A DNA stretch of 64,000 nucleotides from the NCBI RefSeq assembly GCF_037908215.1, contig NZ_JBBLZC010000003.1:186001-250000 (forward strand). Reading direction: 5' to 3'. This document shows positions 59,607 through 64,000 of this stretch, piece by piece. The notes beneath the pieces were generated by a model. That model was not told where the DNA came from. It ran no database searches and worked only from the letters and a program-made list of their open reading frames with translations. The stretch is from Benzoatithermus flavus. Its GTDB lineage: Bacteria > Pseudomonadota > Alphaproteobacteria > Geminicoccales > Geminicoccaceae. Within the stretch, counting starts at the first letter, position 1. Each line of letters starts with the position of its first letter. A program made the position numbers and the translations under genes.

Positions 59607-60322
59607 GCCCGCGGCGCTGGACCCGCTACGTCTCGCCGATCCTGCTCGAGCGGCGGGTGCTGCTGGCGCTCCTGTTCATCGCCGGCAGCATCTGGGGCTT
59701 TCTCGCTCTCGGTGAGGAGGTGAGCGAAGGCGAGCAGCTCAGCTTCGATCGCGCCATCCTGCTGGCGTTCCGCAACCCGGCCGACCCGAACGATCCCTTG
59801 GGGCCGCCTTGGTTCGAATCGGCGGCGCGCGACGTCACCGCACTCGGCGGCACCGTGGTCCTCACCCTGATGACCGCAGGTGTTGTGGGCTACCTCGTCC
59901 TCGCCGGCAAGCGCAGCGCAGCACTGTTCGTCGTCGCGTCGATCGCGGGTGCGATGATCCTGAGCTTCGCGATCAAGGCCGGCTTCGAGCGGCCGCGGCC
60001 CGATCTCGTGCCGCACGGCGTTCCGGTCTACACGGCGAGCTTTCCGAGCGGCCATGCGACCGGCGCGGCCGCCACCTATCTGACCTTGGGAGCGCTCCTC
60101 GCCCGTTTCGAGGCGCGGCGCTGGACCAAGATCTACCTCCTGAGCGTCGCCGTCACGCTCACCGTGCTGATCGGTCTGTCCCGGATCTATCTCGGCGTGC
60201 ACTGGCCCTCGGACGTGCTCGCCGGCTGGACGCTCGGCTCGAGCTGGGCGCTGTTCTGCTGGGTGATCGCCCGCTGGCTGCAGCGGCGCGGCAAGGTCGA
60301 GGGCGGGGCCAACGGCTCTTGA
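59603..60322 (+). CDS. PAP2-family membrane phosphatase
   Basis: A 239-residue membrane protein with about five or six helices and the full acid-phosphatase signature: KAGFERPRP (K-x6-RP), FPSGHA (PSGH) and SRIYLGVHWPSD (SR-x5-H-x3-D). Members dephosphorylate lipid phosphates such as undecaprenyl pyrophosphate or phosphatidic acid. Its ATG overlaps the hisAIE stop (ATGA), so it is translated as the last gene of the histidine cluster; a hisN-like role is not supported, since PAP2 enzymes act on lipid substrates. A strong hairpin follows. Confidence 0.9.
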   Translation: MSPRRWTRYVSPILLERRVLLALLFIAGSIWGFLALGEEVSEGEQLSFDRAILLAFRNPADPNDPLGPPWFESAARDVTALGGTVVLTLMTAGVVGYLVLAGKRSAALFVVASIAGAMILSFAIKAGFERPRPDLVPHGVPVYTASFPSGHATGAAATYLTLGALLARFEARRWTKIYLLSVAVTLTVLIGLSRIYLGVHWPSDVLAGWTLGSSWALFCWVIARWLQRRGKVEGGANGS

Positions 60323-60329
60323 GCGGCGA

Positions 60330-60354
60330 GCGCGCCGACACGCTGTCGGCGCGC
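60330..60354. terminator. Strong hairpin between convergent PAP2 and ompW genes
   Basis: GCGCGCCGACA (60330-60340), a CGC loop and TGTCGGCGCGC (60344-60354) form a perfect 11-bp stem, eight bases after the PAP2 stop and 27 before the ompW stop. There is no T-run, but its place between convergent genes suits a bidirectional terminator. Confidence 0.6.
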
Positions 60355-60380
60355 GCGGAGGGCACGACGGTCGGGACGGC

Positions 60381-61046
60381 TCAGAACTTGTAGCCGAGGC
60401 CGATGCCGAAGATCCAGGGATTGACGTCGACATCCGCCTTGATGGCGTTGTTGACCTCGACGTCCGACTGTATGTGGATGTACTTGACGTCGAGGTTCAG
60501 CCACCAATTGCTGGCGAGATGAACGTCGGTGCCGGCCTGGAGCGCCCAGCCCAGGCTGTTGTCGTACTCGATCTTGTCGATGTCCTTGCCCACGTCGGCA
60601 TTGTAGAAGATCGTGTAGTTGATGCCCGCGCCGAAATAGGGACTGATGATCGAGTCCGGCGCCACGTGCCATTGCAGCAGCAGCGTCGGCGGCAGGTGGT
60701 TGACCTTGCCGAGATCGAGGTCGCCGACGGCCGTGTTCTTCGCCCGCACGTCGTGCCGGGCCGTGGCGGCGATGAGCTCGAGGGCCAAGTTGTCGGTCAG
60801 GAAGTAGCTGAAATCGGCCTCGGGCACGAACTCGTTCGAGATGTCCGTGTCGCCGCCGATCACGTCGATCTTGGCCCGATCCGTGGGCACGATTCCGATG
60901 CCCCGCAACCGGATCATGAAGTCGCCGGCTTTCTTGCCGTTCTCCACCTTCTCACTCGGCTCACCGGCCCGAGCCTGGCTCGTGTCGAGCCCGAAGACCG
61001 CCAGAACCGCCAGCGACGCCACTGTCGCCAATCTGTTCCACCGCAT
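60381..61046 (-). CDS. ompW: OmpW-family outer-membrane protein
   Basis: A 221-residue eight-stranded barrel protein. A signal peptide (LATVASLAVLAVFGLDTSQARA) is followed by DFMIRLRGIGIVPTD, the OmpW entry, then YFLTDNLALELIAATARHDV, LPPTLLLQWHVAP, ISPYFGAGINYTIFYN and a terminal IFGIGLGYKF ending in Phe as needed for BAM recognition. OmpW proteins form narrow channels for small hydrophobic molecules. The ATG at 61046 with GGGAG upstream begins the signal peptide. Confidence 0.93.
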   Translation of the reverse strand: MRWNRLATVASLAVLAVFGLDTSQARAGEPSEKVENGKKAGDFMIRLRGIGIVPTDRAKIDVIGGDTDISNEFVPEADFSYFLTDNLALELIAATARHDVRAKNTAVGDLDLGKVNHLPPTLLLQWHVAPDSIISPYFGAGINYTIFYNADVGKDIDKIEYDNSLGWALQAGTDVHLASNWWLNLDVKYIHIQSDVEVNNAIKADVDVNPWIFGIGLGYKF

Positions 61047-61166
61047 AGGCAACTCCCGCACGTTTCCTTCTTCGGCCGTGCCGCCGGAAGCCACCATCCG
61101 CGCGAGTAGCTAGCAGGGATAGCCGCCTTCAGGGCGTGAACGTGCGGGAATGCCGCAGGGCCGTGG

Positions 61167-62894
<1,728 letters not shown>

Positions 62895-63039
62895 GCGGCG
62901 GGCAGCCCTGATCGGGAGCGATCGGCTTGCCGGCGGTTCGCGGCGCAGGACCGTCCGGACGACCGATCGCTCGGTGTCGTCCATCCAGCGGATGGCAGCC
63001 GTTAGCCCGAGCAGGCCGCCAGCGTCAACGCGTCTGCGC

Positions 63040-63675
63040 TCAGTCGGCGGCGAGGCTCAGGAGCTTGTCCGGGCCTTGCGTGTCGTCGATCGTGATGTAG
63101 CGCTTGCCTTGCGGATCGAGCACCACGACGCGTACCGGCGTGCTGTTCTGGTGGTTCTTCCACATCTGGTAGATCGCGGTGGCGGCGAGGAGATGCTCGT
63201 CGTCGGAGCCCGCGCGCAGCCATTGCGGGGTGAGCGTCACCTCGAGCGTGTTGTTGCCGGCCTGATGGACCTTCTCGAACAGCGGGAAGCCGTAGCGCTG
63301 GGCCAGGACACCCATGAGCCGGTCGAAGTCGCGCGAGAGCTCCTGAAAGCCGGCATGGGCGACGACCGCCTCGCCCCCGCCGAGCGTGCTCGCTGCCACG
63401 GGCTCGACGAGATTGCCGAAGATCCAGCCTTCCTCGCCGGTGCGCAACACGCGCACCCCGTACCAGTTGCCCTCGCGGCGCAGCTCCAGGAGCTGCTCGC
63501 CCTGCATCACCTGCGTGCGCACGTTGGCGTCGTCCGACGGGCCGGCGCGCAGGTTCACGCGCTCGCCGACCACGCGGAGCGTGTCGCCGGTGGCTGCCAT
63601 CACCGGGCTCGCGGCCACGGCCGACAGCATCGCGGCACAGCCGATCGCCGCGATGCTCGTGAGAAAACGGTGCAT
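63040..63675 (-). CDS. Exported SH3-domain protein
   Basis: A 211-residue protein with a signal peptide (FLTSIAAIGCAAMLSAVAASPVMA) and one bacterial SH3 domain at about residues 30-95 (GERVNLRAGPSDDANVRTQV, GNWYGVRVLRTGEEGWIFGN). A longer C-terminal region with no known motif follows (LSRDFDRLMGVLAQRYGF, LTPQWLRAGSDDEHLL). SH3_3 domains usually bind the peptidoglycan layer. A very good ribosome-binding site (GGAGG) precedes the ATG at 63675. Confidence 0.82.
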   Translation of the reverse strand: MHRFLTSIAAIGCAAMLSAVAASPVMAATGDTLRVVGERVNLRAGPSDDANVRTQVMQGEQLLELRREGNWYGVRVLRTGEEGWIFGNLVEPVAASTLGGGEAVVAHAGFQELSRDFDRLMGVLAQRYGFPLFEKVHQAGNNTLEVTLTPQWLRAGSDDEHLLAATAIYQMWKNHQNSTPVRVVVLDPQGKRYITIDDTQGPDKLLSLAAD

Positions 63676-63750
63676 CCTTCGTCCTCCGGGGAAGAGAACC
63701 AAGGAAGCCAACCGGCGCCGGCCGGGCGAGGTTCCAAGGCCGAGGATACC

Positions 63751-64000
63751 CTATGGGGCGAGAATCACGCCCGGATTGAGGATGTTGTCGGGATCGAGCG
63801 CCTGCTTCACCCGCCGCATCAGCTCGAGCTCGATGGGCGACTTGCGCTCGGCGAGCTCCGCCTGTTTCAGCCGGCCGATCCCGTGCTCCGCGCTGATCGA
63901 GCCACCGAGCGCCTGCACGAGGTCGCACACGGCGTGCTGCACCCGCTCGCGCAGCGGCTCGAGGTCTTGGATCGCCATCGGCAGGAGGATGTTGAAGTGC
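63751..64000 (-). CDS. FAD-linked oxidase (GlcD / D-2-hydroxyacid dehydrogenase type), C-terminal part
   Basis: The minus-strand frame is open to the window edge (64000) and ends at 63751. The visible end reads HFNILLPMAIQDLEPLRER, SISAEHGIGRLKQ and DPDNILNPGVIL. These are the last motifs of the VAO-type FAD oxidases, where 'S.EHGIG' and 'DP..ILNPG.' are diagnostic. The FAD-binding half lies outside the window, so the exact substrate (glycolate, D-lactate or 2-hydroxyglutarate) is undetermined. Confidence 0.85.
   Translation of the reverse strand, partial: HFNILLPMAIQDLEPLRERVQHAVCDLVQALGGSISAEHGIGRLKQAELAERKSPIELELMRRVKQALDPDNILNPGVILAP

Overview
The window is about 64 kb of very GC-rich, densely packed chromosomal DNA from an alphaproteobacterium. 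The gene set fits this: an LptD-SurA-RsmA block, an HdaA-type DnaA regulator downstream of a DUF2066 protein, DUF1244, DUF6460, DUF6494, a class I PHA synthase, MaeB and an RND efflux pair. A deep Rhodospirillales- or Geminicoccales-like lineage is my inference; nothing in the window is a decisive taxonomic marker. Most genes look like ordinary core genome. No phage, CRISPR array, rRNA or plasmid origin was seen.

Layout. 1-13 kb: gmk tail, an NRAMP-like transporter, a membrane-anchored Mrr-like nuclease, lptD-surA-rsmA (minus), pepA-holC and ndk (plus), then purM-purN-MBL hydrolase-threonine aldolase (minus). 13-22 kb: a coupled run of DUF2066, CDP-alcohol phosphatidyltransferase, hdaA, an SDR lacking its catalytic Tyr and Lys, anmK and a TPR lipoprotein; then htpX (minus) and maeB (plus). 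22-24 kb: tRNA-Thr(CGU) between two decayed transposase relics, and a helix-hairpin-helix gene. 24-32 kb: an iscA-type gene, a [2Fe-2S] ferredoxin and mnmA in tandem, then a SAM-cyclase-AAA-TPR signalling protein, a FAD oxidoreductase and two little-known genes. 32-38 kb: RND pump and adaptor, glcF. 38-52 kb: a segment bounded by two inverted, near-identical 422-bp non-autonomous IS630-type elements. It holds an EF-hand protein, phaC, DUF1244/DUF6460, a broken kbp (ygaU) gene, a 685-aa multi-cluster Fe-S protein with small satellite genes, a second FAD oxidoreductase, an amidase and a DppA-like binding protein. 52-60 kb: an orphan RHH protein, xylB, and the histidine cluster. 60-64 kb: OmpW, acyl-CoA dehydrogenase, an SH3 protein and the 3' end of a FAD-linked oxidase.

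The most notable feature is the histidine cluster at 54968-60322: hisG-hisB-uma2-hisH-hisF-hisAIE-PAP2, with genes overlapping or separated by only a few bases. Its last his gene encodes one 414-residue polypeptide with a HisA-like barrel, a HisI cyclohydrolase and a HisE pyrophosphohydrolase. The I-E part carries many short motifs that I recall from the fungal HIS4 protein, and it stops where HIS4 would continue into HisD. A Uma2-family gene lacking an expected acidic residue sits inside the operon. Together these genes would convert PRPP and ATP to imidazole-acetol phosphate and AICAR; hisC, hisD and the last phosphatase must lie elsewhere.

Other points to follow up are the paired mobile elements, one of which sits on the T-tract of the dppA terminator; the internally deleted kbp gene; and the Fe-S assembly/ferredoxin/MnmA linkage. 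All function calls come from reading the sequence; no database search was run.
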